A DNA stretch of 64,000 bases from Methylobacterium symbioticum (lineage in GTDB: Bacteria; Pseudomonadota; Alphaproteobacteria; Rhizobiales; Beijerinckiaceae), in the NCBI RefSeq assembly GCF_902141845.1, contig NZ_CABFPH010000001.1, forward strand, positions 62,001 to 126,000, written 5' to 3'. Numbering within the stretch: the first letter of the stretch is position 1; every line of letters begins with the position of its first letter. Below are positions 1 through 9,425 of this stretch, one piece after another. The notes below the pieces were generated by a model. The model was not told the DNA's origin. It ran no database searches and saw only the letters and a program-made list of their open reading frames with translations. Position numbers and translations under genes: made by a program.

Positions 1-434
1 AACTCCTCGCGCGTGCAGAAGGCCATGGTGGCGCGGCAATAGTCGAGCACGGCCGACCACGACGACAGGAGCGGTCGCTCCAGGATGGCGCCGCGGGCGA
101 GCCGCCGTCCGGCCGCCTCGATCAGCTTGAGATCGGCGATCACGCCGGCGCTGACGCCCTCGACCTCGGAGAGGCGGGCGGGCTCGGCGCCGAGCACCTC
201 CGCGAAGCTGCCGAACCGGCTGACCAGCGCCTTGGCGAGCGGCTTCACGTCCCGCCGCGGGATCGCCCGGAAGAGCACGAGCTCCAGGAGTTCGTAATCG
301 GCGAGCGCGTCGGCACCGCCTTGCGCGAACCGGGCGCGCAGACGCTCGCGGTGGCCGTGATAATGCGGCTCCGCGGGCTCCGGCGCGGCTTCCGCGAGCC
401 CGGGCTCCACGGCGTCGCGCGGCCGGCGGCCCAT
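1..434 (-). CDS. radC: RadC family protein, 3' part cut by window edge
   Basis: The visible part is the first ~144 residues of a RadC/UPF0758 protein. After a low-complexity start comes a helix-hairpin-helix-like region with HYHGHRERLRARF, then DALADYELLELVLF and the ...LSEVEGVSAGVIADLK hairpin typical of the family N-terminus; the C-terminal JAB/MPN metalloprotease-like domain lies beyond the left edge. RadC was once linked to DNA repair, but its real role is unsettled. The ATG at 434 lies one base after the stop codon of map, so the two genes are probably co-transcribed and translationally coupled, map first. Confidence 0.85.
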   Translation of the reverse strand, partial: MGRRPRDAVEPGLAEAAPEPAEPHYHGHRERLRARFAQGGADALADYELLELVLFRAIPRRDVKPLAKALVSRFGSFAEVLGAEPARLSEVEGVSAGVIADLKLIEAAGRRLARGAILERPLLSSWSAVLDYCRATMAFCTREE

Positions 435-435
435 A

Positions 436-1269
436 TCAGGTGCCGGCGGGATTGACGGGCTGGTGCAGGCCTTTGGGCGAGGCCGTGAAGATCTCGACGC
501 CGGTCTCGGTCACGGCGACCGTGTGCTCGAACTGGGCCGAGAGCGAGCGGTCGCGGGTGACCGCGGTCCAGCCGTCTGAGAGCACCTTCACGGCGGGGCG
601 GCCGAGATTGATCATCGGCTCGATGGTGAAGAACTGCCCCGGCTTGAGGGGCACGTCGTAGCTCGCCTCGACATAGTGCAGGATGGTCGGAGCGTCGTGG
701 TAGGTGCGGCCGAGCCCGTGGCCGCAGAAGTCGCGCACCACCGAGCAGCGCTCGGCTTCCGCGAAGGTCTGGATCGCGCGGCCGATATCGTTGGTCGAGC
801 CACCCGGCTTCACCGCGGCCACACCCCGCATCAGGGCCTCGTAGGTGATCTCGCACAGACGCGCCGCCTTGCGCGGCACCTCGCCGACGAAGGCCATCCG
901 GCTCGAATCGCCGTGCCAGCCGTCGAGGATCAGGCAGATGTCGAGGTTGACGATGTCGCCCTCGCGCAGCGGCTTGTCGTTGGGGATGCCGTGGCAGACC
1001 ACATGGTTGATCGAGGTGCAGATCGACTTCGGATAGCCCCGGTAGAGCAGCGAGGCCGGATAGGCGCCGTGGTCCATCGCGAACTCGTAGGCGAGCCGGT
1101 CGAGCGCCTCGGTGGTGACGCCGGGCTGCGTCGCCTCCATCAGGAGGTCGAGCGCCTCGGCGGTGAGCCGCCCGGCCCTGCGCATGCCCGCGAACCCCTC
1201 GGGGCCGTGGATCGGCGGTTCCCGCGCGCGGCGCGCCCCCCGCGCGCTGGCTTCATCGTGCTGAGTCAT
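436..1269 (-). CDS. map: type I methionine aminopeptidase
   Basis: This cytosolic metalloenzyme removes the initiator Met from nascent proteins. The 277-residue protein shows the pita-bread fold landmarks: HGIPNDKPLREGDIVNLDI (first metal Asp), a second Asp in DGWHGDSSRMAF, the catalytic His region FCGHGLGRTYHDAP, the Glu in FFTIEPMINLG and the final Glu in SAQFEHTVAVTETG. The frame stays open 50 codons further upstream, but that stretch is Arg/Ala-rich and unlike the family, so the ATG at 1269 (MTQHDE) is preferred. radC follows after a single base. Confidence 0.95.
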   Translation of the reverse strand: MTQHDEASARGARRAREPPIHGPEGFAGMRRAGRLTAEALDLLMEATQPGVTTEALDRLAYEFAMDHGAYPASLLYRGYPKSICTSINHVVCHGIPNDKPLREGDIVNLDICLILDGWHGDSSRMAFVGEVPRKAARLCEITYEALMRGVAAVKPGGSTNDIGRAIQTFAEAERCSVVRDFCGHGLGRTYHDAPTILHYVEASYDVPLKPGQFFTIEPMINLGRPAVKVLSDGWTAVTRDRSLSAQFEHTVAVTETGVEIFTASPKGLHQPVNPAGT

Positions 1270-1471
1270 GAAGAGCTGATCTGAAAGACGTCCGCCGCCT
1301 ATGTACGGCGCGGGGACCGGCGCGCCAAGCGCGCATCGAGCCGGCATCCTCCGTGCGGCCCTCGCCTCGCGGCGACGAGGCTTGCGCCGGGCGCGAGGCT
1401 GGCGGCATAAGCGGGGCACGATCGGGATCGGGGCGCGTCGTCAGCGCCGCCGCGAGGAGCAGGGCGCCAGG

Positions 1472-1729
1472 ATGGCTGACAAGGCGGTTCCGCACTTCCA
1501 CAACGACCTGGGCGTGCCTGTCATCCATGTCGGCGCGCGGGAATTCATGTGCATCGGGGCGAAGCCCCCGTTCGACCACCCGCACGTTTTCCTCGACATG
1601 GGTGCCGACAACGAGATCATCTGCCAGTACTGCTCGACGCTCTACCGCTACCGCCCTGGGCTGAAGGCGACGGAATCCGATCCGGCCGCCTGCCTGTGGG
1701 AGGACAGCGCCCGGGCGGCGGCGGAGTAG
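1472..1729 (+). CDS. CHCC zinc-finger domain protein (NDUFS6-like)
   Basis: An 85-residue protein of the zf-CHCC family, related to the C-terminal zinc domain of the mitochondrial complex I subunit NDUFS6. Visible ligand candidates are Cys27, His residues in FDHPHVFLDMG and the pair in IICQYCSTLYRY (Cys51, Cys54). In alphaproteobacteria such proteins are thought to associate with NADH dehydrogenase, which is family knowledge and not shown here. The ATG at 1472 follows GGCGCCAGG. It is divergent from map, and the monooxygenase gene starts 18 nt downstream, so the two may share a transcript. Confidence 0.8.
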   Translation: MADKAVPHFHNDLGVPVIHVGAREFMCIGAKPPFDHPHVFLDMGADNEIICQYCSTLYRYRPGLKATESDPAACLWEDSARAAAE

Positions 1730-1747
1730 GCGGGGCCGCCCCCCGCC

Positions 1748-2929
1748 GTGGCCGCCCTCGACATCGCCATCGTCGGCGCCGGGATCGGCGGCCTGACGGC
1801 GGCGCTCACCCTGCACGATGCCGGGCATACGGTTCGGGTGATCGAGCGCCGCACCGCCTTCAGCGAGGTCGGCGCCGGGCTCCAGCTCTCGCCGAATGCC
1901 AGCCGGGTGCTCGGCGGGCTTGGCCTGTCGGCGGCCCTGCGCCGCGCCGCGACCGAGCCGCCGGGCGTCTGTGTGCGCGATCTGCGCGCCGGGCGCGAGA
2001 TCGGGGCCGTGGCGCTCGGGCAGGCCGCGCGCGCCCGCTACGGCGCGCCCTATTACGTCATCCACCGGGCCGACCTGCAGACCCTGCTCCTCGACGCGGT
2101 GCGGGCCCGGCCGAACATCCGTCTCCTCGTCGGGCGCGACGTGACGGGTCTCGCCGAGACCGCGGATGGCGTGCGCCTGACCTGCGCGGGCGAGGCGCGC
2201 GACGAGACGCTCGAGGCCGATCTCGTCATCGGCGCGGACGGATTGCGCTCGCGCCTGCGCGGCCATCTCGACGGCGCCCCCCTGCGCCAGGGCCGGATGG
2301 CGGCCTGGCGGGCGATCGTGCCGCGCGACGGCTTGCCGGACGCGATCGCGGGCGAGCGCACCGGTCTCTGGCTCGGTCCTGGCCGCCACGTGGTGCACTA
2401 CCCGATCCGGGGCGGGCGCGACCTCAACGTCGTGGCGATCGTGCCGGAGCGTCAGGGCGACGAGGATTGGGGTCGGCTCGGCGAGCCGGCCGTGTTGCGC
2501 GCCCATTTTCGCGATGCCGCCCCGCCCTTGCGCGACCTGCTCGCGCGGCCCGATTCCTGGCTCGTCTGGTCGCTTGCCGAACGGTCGGTGGCCCGTCCCA
2601 TCGCCCAGGGCCGCGTCGCCCTCCTCGGCGATGCCGCTCACCCGGTCCTGCCCTTCCTGGCCCAGGGTGCCGCGCTGGCGGTCGAAGATGCGGCCGTCCT
2701 CGCCCGCTGCCTCACGGAGGCCGCCGTACCACAGGCCCTCCACCGCTACGCGGCACTGCGGACGGAGCGCGCCCGACGGGTGCAGCGGGCCGCCCGCGCC
2801 AATGGGCGCAGCTACCATGCCGGCGCGCTGACCGGCCTTGCCCGCGACCTCGTGATGCGTCGCCTCGGTCCGGACCGGATGCGCGACCGCTACGGCTGGC
2901 TCTACGGATGGTCCGCGGACGCCGGATGA
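1748..2929 (+). CDS. FAD-dependent monooxygenase (salicylate hydroxylase / UbiH-like group)
   Basis: A 393-residue group A flavoprotein monooxygenase, presumably using NAD(P)H and O2 to hydroxylate an aromatic substrate. The N-terminal Rossmann motif is IVGAGIGGLTAAL (residues ~8-20), followed by the GAGLQLSPNA segment, the DG motif DLVIGADGLRSRLR and the FAD-binding GDAAHPVLPFLAQGAA near residue 300. The start is a GTG, and the frame reads MAALDIAIVGAG immediately. The substrate cannot be told: the family includes salicylate and 3-hydroxybenzoate hydroxylases as well as related enzymes of unknown role. It lies just downstream of the zinc-finger gene. Confidence 0.8.
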   Translation: MAALDIAIVGAGIGGLTAALTLHDAGHTVRVIERRTAFSEVGAGLQLSPNASRVLGGLGLSAALRRAATEPPGVCVRDLRAGREIGAVALGQAARARYGAPYYVIHRADLQTLLLDAVRARPNIRLLVGRDVTGLAETADGVRLTCAGEARDETLEADLVIGADGLRSRLRGHLDGAPLRQGRMAAWRAIVPRDGLPDAIAGERTGLWLGPGRHVVHYPIRGGRDLNVVAIVPERQGDEDWGRLGEPAVLRAHFRDAAPPLRDLLARPDSWLVWSLAERSVARPIAQGRVALLGDAAHPVLPFLAQGAALAVEDAAVLARCLTEAAVPQALHRYAALRTERARRVQRAARANGRSYHAGALTGLARDLVMRRLGPDRMRDRYGWLYGWSADAG

Positions 2930-2975
2930 CGGGCCGCTTGATCTCACAGGCCGCCCCCGCTACCGCTCTGGCCGC

Positions 2976-3062
<87 letters not shown>

Positions 3063-3244
3063 CCGCCCTCGCTTCTTCCAACAGGACAGGGGTGCAGCGC
3101 GGCCCTGCGATCGATCCTGCGTTGCACGCCTGCAACAGCCAGCCCGAAACCGCGCAGGCCACACATATGTGGCGGTCCCGGCCTTACTGCCCGCACAATG
3201 ACTTGGCACCCGTCGCTCGAGCCATCACAGCACGGAGCCGAACA

Positions 3245-3523
3245 GTGAGTGAGCGTCATCGGTCATCCGAGAATGCGGCGGTCGTCGCCTTTCCGACCCG
3301 GGTCTCCGCAGAGCCCGACGAAACCATCGCCTCGGTCATCGAGGTCCTTCAGGACCAGCTCGCCCTGGCGCGCGAGGGCAAGCTGCGCTCGGTCGCGGTG
3401 GTCACTGTCTCGGCTGACGGCGAGGCGGTCGGAACGCAGTGGTCGTGCAAGCACACCGACATCACCGGCCTGATCGGCAAGCTCACTGTTCTGACTCACG
3501 ACCTGATGGCCTCGCGCAAGTAG
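3245..3523 (+). CDS. conserved hypothetical small protein
   Basis: A 92-residue soluble protein without signal peptide or membrane segment. The body has a regular pattern: an amphipathic helix (ETIASVIEVLQDQLALAREG), a beta-rich core (LRSVAVVTVSADGEAVG) and a C-terminal helix (HTDITGLIGKLTVLTHDLM). I do not recognise a named family. The start is uncertain: GTG at 3245 (VSERHRSS) is chosen because the sequence upstream looks non-coding. It stands alone between tRNA-Leu and the convergent mgtE. Confidence 0.6.
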   Translation: MSERHRSSENAAVVAFPTRVSAEPDETIASVIEVLQDQLALAREGKLRSVAVVTVSADGEAVGTQWSCKHTDITGLIGKLTVLTHDLMASRK

Positions 3524-3676
3524 CGCAGTCTCGCGCGAGCGCTGCCGCATCCTTCGGCATTCGGGCCAGTCAGGCGTCACCTCGACCGTCTGATAAGGTG
3601 ATGCCACCTGCCGATTGCATTGTTATGCAGCAGGCTGCCCGTGGAGTAGGCAGACTGCAAATGATGCGGTGGCTCG

Positions 3677-5047
3677 CTAGAGGAGCGTTCCACGCAGGAT
3701 CAGCAGCGCCACCGAGAAATAGATCACGAGGCCCGTGACATCGACGAGCGTCGCCACGAACGGTGCCGACGCGGTCGCAGGATCGAAACCGACGCGCTGG
3801 AGCAGGAACGGCAGCATCGAGCCGGCGAGCGAGCCGAACGTGACGATGCCGACGAGGGCCGCCCCGACCGTCGCCGCGACCAGGGGCCAATGCGTGCCGT
3901 AATCGTAGAGCCCCGTCTCCTGCCAGATCGCGATGCGCGCCACCGCGATCAGCCCCAGGATCGAGCCGAGCACGATGCCGGTGGGAAATTCGCGCAGCGC
4001 CACCTTCCACCAGTCACGCAGGCGGATCTGCTGCAGCGCGAGCGCGCGGATCAGCAGCGAGGTCGCCTGAGAGCCAGAATTGCCCCCCGAACTCATGATC
4101 AGGGGGATGAAGAGCGTCAGGACGATCGCCTTCTCGAGTTCGCCCTCGAAGCCCTGCATGGCGGAGGCCGTCAGCATCTCGGAGAGGAACAGGGCGCAGA
4201 GCCAGCCCGCGCGCTTGCGGATCATCGTGAGGAAGCCGATGTCCATATAGGGCTCGGGCAGCGCCTCCATGCCGCCGAAGCGCTGCACGTCCTGCGTCTG
4301 CTTCGCCACCATCGCGTCGATCATGTCGTCGACGGTGACGATCCCGATCACATGGCCGACCGCATCGATGACCGGCAGGGCCAGCAGATCGTATTTCGAG
4401 ATGAGCCGTGCCGCCTCCTCGCGGCTCGCAGTCGGAGAGACGGCCAGCGGGCGCCGCCCGGGTGCCACCGAGAGCACGTTATCCTCCGGATCGCCCGAGA
4501 TCAGCCGACGCAGGGGGACGGCCTTGGTCAGCGCTCGGGTGCGCGGGTCGAGCACGAAGATCGCGTAGATGGTCTCGCGGGTCTTCTCGACCTGCCGGAC
4601 GTGGTCGAGGGTCTGCGCCACCGTCCAGTTCGCCGGCACGGTGACGAACTCGGTCGTCATCAGCGAGCCGACCGTCTCCTCACCGTAGCCGATAAGGCGG
4701 TCGACGGCGCCTAACGTCTCGGCATCGAGACGCGCGCGCAGATCCGAGCGGCCGGGCTCCTCGATCTCGCGGAAGATGTCGGTGACCCGGTCGGCCGACA
4801 TCCCCGAGAGGTAGCCCGCGACGCGGTCGCGCGGCAGCATCTCGATGATGTCGGCGGCGCAGTCGAGTTCGGGCTGGTCGAGCACCTCGACCGCGCGCTC
4901 GTGCGGCAGGCCGAGCAGGATTGCGGCGGCGACCTCGGGCGCCTCCTCGTTGAGGGCTTCCACGATGTCCGGCGCGCGCTCGTCCGACAGGCGCGCGGCG
5001 AGCACGGAGGGATCGACCCGGGTGTCGAAGGGGGCGCTCTCGTTCAT
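3677..5047 (-). CDS. mgtE: magnesium transporter MgtE
   Basis: A 456-residue inner-membrane Mg2+ channel/transporter of the usual length. In order it has the cytosolic MgtE_N superhelical domain (DIVEALNEEAPEVAAAILLGLP), two CBS domains (TEFVTVPANWTVAQTLDHV and ALPVIDAVGHVIGIVTVDD), a linking helix and a C-terminal membrane domain with about five segments. The last includes IMSSGGNSGSQATSLLIRALAL, the signature region that contributes to the pore. The ATG at 5047 gives MNESAPFDT; upstream codons look non-coding. In this family Mg2+ binding to the N and CBS domains closes the channel. It is a single gene with a long leader region. Confidence 0.93.
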   Translation of the reverse strand: MNESAPFDTRVDPSVLAARLSDERAPDIVEALNEEAPEVAAAILLGLPHERAVEVLDQPELDCAADIIEMLPRDRVAGYLSGMSADRVTDIFREIEEPGRSDLRARLDAETLGAVDRLIGYGEETVGSLMTTEFVTVPANWTVAQTLDHVRQVEKTRETIYAIFVLDPRTRALTKAVPLRRLISGDPEDNVLSVAPGRRPLAVSPTASREEAARLISKYDLLALPVIDAVGHVIGIVTVDDMIDAMVAKQTQDVQRFGGMEALPEPYMDIGFLTMIRKRAGWLCALFLSEMLTASAMQGFEGELEKAIVLTLFIPLIMSSGGNSGSQATSLLIRALALQQIRLRDWWKVALREFPTGIVLGSILGLIAVARIAIWQETGLYDYGTHWPLVAATVGAALVGIVTFGSLAGSMLPFLLQRVGFDPATASAPFVATLVDVTGLVIYFSVALLILRGTLL

Positions 5048-5454
5048 CGGCCTCGCCTCGTCTTCGAGGCAACGGCTCCCGCGCGTCCGGCCGAGCCCGG
5101 GCGCGCGGCGTCCCCGCACAGGGTCTCAGGCGGGTGGGCGCGTCACGGGTCTCGGCAGAATCGGTCGGTCGGGTCCGTCGCTCGGCATCGCTGGAATGGG
5201 TTCAGGCATCGCCGGCCTCGACCGGCGCGCGACCCGTTGCGCCTCGGCGCCTGAGCCGTCAAGCGGACGCGCGGCCTGCGCGCGTTGAAATCCTCGCGCA
5301 TCGGCACCATATCGTTGATCTCGCAGGCGATTCGGCTCCAGAGCCCAGTCCGCGCCAGCGCGGCGGGCTCCTGTGAGAAATATAAGTCTAGGGCCCGCTT
5401 GTATTGCGCCCAACGCATCGCCTATCTTCTGCCCATCGACAGAGGAGAAACGCC
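5048..5454. other. intergenic region between mgtE and pqqA
   Basis: This 407-bp stretch separates the divergent mgtE and pqqA genes and must hold both promoters. I see no strong hairpin or convincing promoter consensus. A minus-strand frame at 5143-5418 begins with plausible protein (MRWAQYKRALDLYF) but becomes Arg-rich and leaves only 36 bp to pqqA, so it is not called. An AT-richer patch at about 5375-5390 (GAGAAATATAAGTCTA) is the likeliest pqqA promoter area. Confidence 0.4.
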
Positions 5455-5544
5455 ATGACCTGGTCTGCCCCGATCGTTCAGGAAGTCTGCGTCGGCATGG
5501 AAGTCACCAGCTACGAGTCGGCTGAGATCGACACCTTCAACTGA
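5455..5544 (+). CDS. pqqA: PQQ precursor peptide PqqA, copy 1
   Basis: A 29-residue ribosomally made precursor from which the cofactor pyrroloquinoline quinone is built. PqqE crosslinks a Glu and a Tyr, which here are Glu16 and Tyr20 in the conserved EVTSYESAEIDTF region. The N-terminal half (MTWSAPIVQEVCVGM) is the recognition leader bound by PqqD. The RBS AGGAG lies 8 nt before ATG. No pqqB, C, D or E follows, so this is an orphan precursor gene that must be matured by enzymes encoded elsewhere. Copy 2 lies 64 nt downstream. The gene is too short for routine gene finders. Confidence 0.93.
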   Translation: MTWSAPIVQEVCVGMEVTSYESAEIDTFN

Positions 5545-5608
5545 GCGGAAGCGGTCGCAAGGCCGGCTGAACTTTCCTTCCTAGTCACATCATATCAGGA
5601 GAAACGCC

Positions 5609-5698
5609 ATGAAGTGGTCCGCCCCCATCGTCCAGGAAGTCTGCGTCGGCATGGAAGTCACCAGCTACGAGTCGGCTGAGATCGACACCTTCAACTGA
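5609..5698 (+). CDS. pqqA: PQQ precursor peptide PqqA, copy 2
   Basis: The second 29-residue PqqA differs from copy 1 only at residue 2 (Lys instead of Thr). At DNA level I count five differences, all in the first eight codons; the remaining ~66 nt from codon 9 to the stop are identical. The leader AGGAGAAACGCC before ATG is also identical to copy 1. This indicates a recent tandem duplication or ongoing gene conversion. The Lys2 form agrees better with the usual MKW start of methylotroph PqqA as I recall it. A strong terminator follows at 5727-5757. Confidence 0.93.
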   Translation: MKWSAPIVQEVCVGMEVTSYESAEIDTFN

Positions 5699-5726
5699 GC
5701 CGACGGTCGCTTCCGCGACCTGACCG

Positions 5727-5757
5727 GGCGCCGCTTCGTGAGAGGCGGCGCCTTTTT
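5727..5757 (+). terminator. rho-independent terminator of the pqqA pair
   Basis: The arms GGCGCCGC (5727-5734) and GCGGCGCC (5745-5752) are perfectly complementary, enclose a 10-nt loop and are followed at once by five T residues. It lies 28 nt after the second pqqA stop, so the two pqqA genes form a closed, very short transcription unit. Confidence 0.85.
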
Positions 5758-5776
5758 CATGCGCCGGGCGATCCGC

Positions 5777-5830
5777 CCCAACGCGAGAGGGCCGGACCGC
5801 TCCATGGCGGTCCGGCCCTCTCGCGTTGGG
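5777..5830. repeat. perfect 24-bp inverted repeat (hairpin)
   Basis: The arms at 5777-5800 and 5807-5830 are exact reverse complements over 24 bp, separated by TCCATG. The hairpin sits 14 bp beyond the ldtR stop codon and 19 bp beyond the pqqA terminator. With no T-tract on either side it may still end ldtR transcription, act as an RNA-stability element, or serve as a two-way barrier between the convergent units. Confidence 0.8.
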
Positions 5831-5844
5831 ACATCGCGTTTCAC

Positions 5845-6357
5845 TCAGAGGCGGTAGCGGATCTGATCGGTCCAGAAGCGCTCGAGGCGGCCGAGCGCTT
5901 GGTTCAGCCGGCCGAAATCGTCCTCGGAGATGCCGCCGATCGGCGCGATGGTCCGGGCGTGCTTGTCGTAGAGGCCCTGGATGATGTTGTGCACGTCCCG
6001 GCCCTTGTCGGTCAGGCTGATCCGCACCGAGCGGCGGTCGGTCTTCGAGCGGGCGTGGTGGAGATAGCCCGCCTCGACCAGCTTCTTCACGTTGTACGAG
6101 ACGTTGGAGCCGAGATAGTAGCCCTTGGTGCGCAGCTCACTCGCCGTCAGCTCCTTGTCGCCGATGTTGTAGAGCAGCAGAGCCTGGACGCTGTTGACGT
6201 CCTCGCGGCCGCGGCGCTCGAACTCGTCCTTGATCACGTCGAGCAGGCGGCGGTGCAGCCGCTCCACGAGGTGCAGGGCCTCGAGATAGGGGGTCGCGAT
6301 CGGGGCGGCCTCGGGAGCGGTGGCGGCCGGGACGACCTTCGTTGCCTGGGACTTCAT
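5845..6357 (-). CDS. ldtR: MarR-family regulator, LdtR type
   Basis: A 170-residue winged-helix repressor/activator of the LdtR branch. This group was first described in Rhizobiales and controls an L,D-transpeptidase and osmotic tolerance (family knowledge). The dimer helix YLEALHLVERLHRRLLDVI is followed by VNSVQALLLYNIGDKELTASELRTKGYYLGSNVSYNVKKLVEAGYL, the helix-turn-helix, and by the wing RSKTDRRSVRISLTDKG. The ATG at 6357 has a GGCGAGGC upstream; an in-frame GTG at 6390 is possible. DUF6163 lies upstream on the same strand, as I recall for other Rhizobiales genomes. Confidence 0.85.
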   Translation of the reverse strand: MKSQATKVVPAATAPEAAPIATPYLEALHLVERLHRRLLDVIKDEFERRGREDVNSVQALLLYNIGDKELTASELRTKGYYLGSNVSYNVKKLVEAGYLHHARSKTDRRSVRISLTDKGRDVHNIIQGLYDKHARTIAPIGGISEDDFGRLNQALGRLERFWTDQIRYRL

Positions 6358-6466
6358 CGTGTGCCTCGCCTGATTCTTCGTCTCGGTCACCGTTGTCGGC
6401 GCCGCTTATGAGACGAAGCTACGGGGCGGGAATGAAAAGCGTTTTAAGCGACAGGATGAATTCGCG

Positions 6467-6486
6467 ATTTACCTCTGTCGGTAAAT
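6467..6486. promoter_or_regulatory. inverted repeat, candidate ldtR autoregulatory operator
   Basis: ATTTACC (6467-6473) and GGTAAAT (6480-6486) form a perfect 7-bp inverted repeat with a 6-bp spacer in the AT-rich gap between DUF6163 and ldtR, 110 bp upstream of the chosen ldtR start. The size and symmetry suit a MarR-family dimer. Binding by LdtR is inferred from position only. Confidence 0.5.
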
Positions 6487-6517
6487 GCAAAATGAAACGA
6501 ACGCGACAACCTTCTGT

Positions 6518-6943
6518 TTACCGCAGCTCGCGCGCCGCAAACCAAGACAACAAGAAGTAAATCAGCACAATACTCACCTCGGCCGCGATGATCGGCATCT
6601 GCGTCGGCACGAGCTGGGGAACCACGAGCGCGAGCGTCACCGCGGAGGTCACCGCGAGCAGCCAGAGCACGCCGCCCCAGGCGCTGGTGAGCCAGAGGCC
6701 GACCGCGGCGGTGGCGTCGATCACCGCGAAGTAGACGAGCGCCGCTTGCCGCCCGAAGGGCTCGCTCTCGAAGGGCCGCGCGCTCGGCAGCGCGTCGAGG
6801 ATGGTCATCCAGGACAGAACGCTCTTGGCGAGCCAGGCGAGCGCGGTGAGGCGCATCAGCCAGATCAGGGCCGTGTCCCAGTTGGTCTTCGATCCCTGCG
6901 CGTTCCGCTCGATGCGGTCGCCGGTCATGCCCCCATCTCGCAT
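6518..6943 (-). CDS. DUF6163 family membrane protein
   Basis: A small integral membrane protein of about 141 residues with four hydrophobic segments: TALIWLMRLTALAWLAKSVL, LVYFAVIDATAAVGLWL, GGVLWLLAVTSAVTLALVV and EVSIVLIYFLLSW. It matches the Rhizobiales family DUF6163, of unknown function, commonly next to an LdtR regulator. The start is uncertain among 6964 (GTG), 6943 (ATG) and 6928 (ATG); 6943 is preferred for a GAAGAGG upstream. It is the first gene of a unit continuing into ldtR, although the candidate operator in the gap suggests ldtR also has its own promoter. Confidence 0.75.
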   Translation of the reverse strand: MRDGGMTGDRIERNAQGSKTNWDTALIWLMRLTALAWLAKSVLSWMTILDALPSARPFESEPFGRQAALVYFAVIDATAAVGLWLTSAWGGVLWLLAVTSAVTLALVVPQLVPTQMPIIAAEVSIVLIYFLLSWFAARELR

Positions 6944-7101
6944 CGCGTCGCGACGCCTCTTCACGTCGGAGTCCGGACGTGGACCGGGCAGCGCCGCGCG
7001 CGAGGCCGCGACGACGTCGCGCTCCGCCGCCCCTCGAATCGAATTCCGTCCCGTCCCGGATGCGGCTGGCTCACGCGATCTCCCTCATGCCGGCCGGTTA
7101 G

Positions 7102-8633
<1,532 letters not shown>

Positions 8634-8746
8634 GGGGAGCACTCCGGGACAGGCTTCTTGCACGGCCTGCGGAGCGACATCTTGAGCCGGTGCGGTGCGG
8701 TCCCCACCTTGTGCGCGACGACCTTTGCCGCACGAGGAGCGGTCCC

Positions 8747-9235
8747 ATGCAGAGCCCCCGCCCCGGATACGCCGAGCGCTTCGACGCCCCCGGCTACCTG
8801 CCGCCCGTGCCCGTCCCCCTGGCGCGCGGGAGCCTGGGCGGCCGTTTCATGGCCTACCTGCTCGACATCGTCTTCATCTTCGGCTTCTCGATCCTGCTCT
8901 GGCTGGCAATCGCCTTCATCGGTCTCGTCACCTTCGGGCTCGGCTGGACCCTGTTCGCTGTGCTGCCGGCGAGCGGCATCCTCTACAGCGCGATCACGGT
9001 CGGCGGACATCGCCAGAGCACGCTGGGCATGCGCATGATGGGCCTGCGCGTGGTCGCACCCGAGAGCGGTCGCCCCGTCGACCTGCTGACGGCCGCCGTG
9101 CACGCGCTCCTGTTCTACGTCGCCCTCTCGACCTTCCTGCTCTGGTTCGTCGACATGGTGTTCGGGTTGATGCGCAGCGACCGGCGCCTCGGCCATGATC
9201 TTCTGCTCGGCCTCGCCGTCGTGCGGGCGGCGTGA
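8747..9235 (+). CDS. RDD family membrane protein
   Basis: A 162-residue inner-membrane protein with an RDD domain: [23 protein letters not shown] (first segment with the conserved Arg and Asp), [19 protein letters not shown] (second), [16 protein letters not shown] (cytosolic loop) and [21 protein letters not shown] (third), ending with [22 protein letters not shown] proteins include suspected ion transporters, but the function here is unknown. The ATG at 8747 follows GAGGAG with 7-nt spacing. Transcription may continue from the upstream unit. Confidence 0.85.
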   Translation: MQSPRPGYAERFDAPGYLPPVPVPLARGSLGGRFMAYLLDIVFIFGFSILLWLAIAFIGLVTFGLGWTLFAVLPASGILYSAITVGGHRQSTLGMRMMGLRVVAPESGRPVDLLTAAVHALLFYVALSTFLLWFVDMVFGLMRSDRRLGHDLLLGLAVVRAA

Positions 9236-9425
9236 TGCCCAGCCCGAGAGGCCTCCGCTCGTCGCCCACCCGGCGGCGGCCCTCGGCCGCGGAGCGGGAT
9301 TAAACCAGGGGTTGCACCAAAAATGTTTGCCGCGACGCTCATCCGCCCCATTGAGCGGCGCCGCCGCGGCGCTACACTCGAAGCTTAGCCCGGTTCCGCT
9401 GAGCCGGCTGAGGCGACCGACGAGC

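Noticed and set aside
5143-5418. Minus-strand open frame of 91 codons upstream of pqqA
   Set aside because: The first ~45 residues look protein-like, but the rest is Arg/Pro-rich, and calling it would leave only 36 bp for the pqqA promoter. Kept as a possibility only.
3677-5454. Mg2+-responsive riboswitch upstream of mgtE
   Set aside because: I could not recognise the conserved M-box elements in the mgtE leader on the minus strand.
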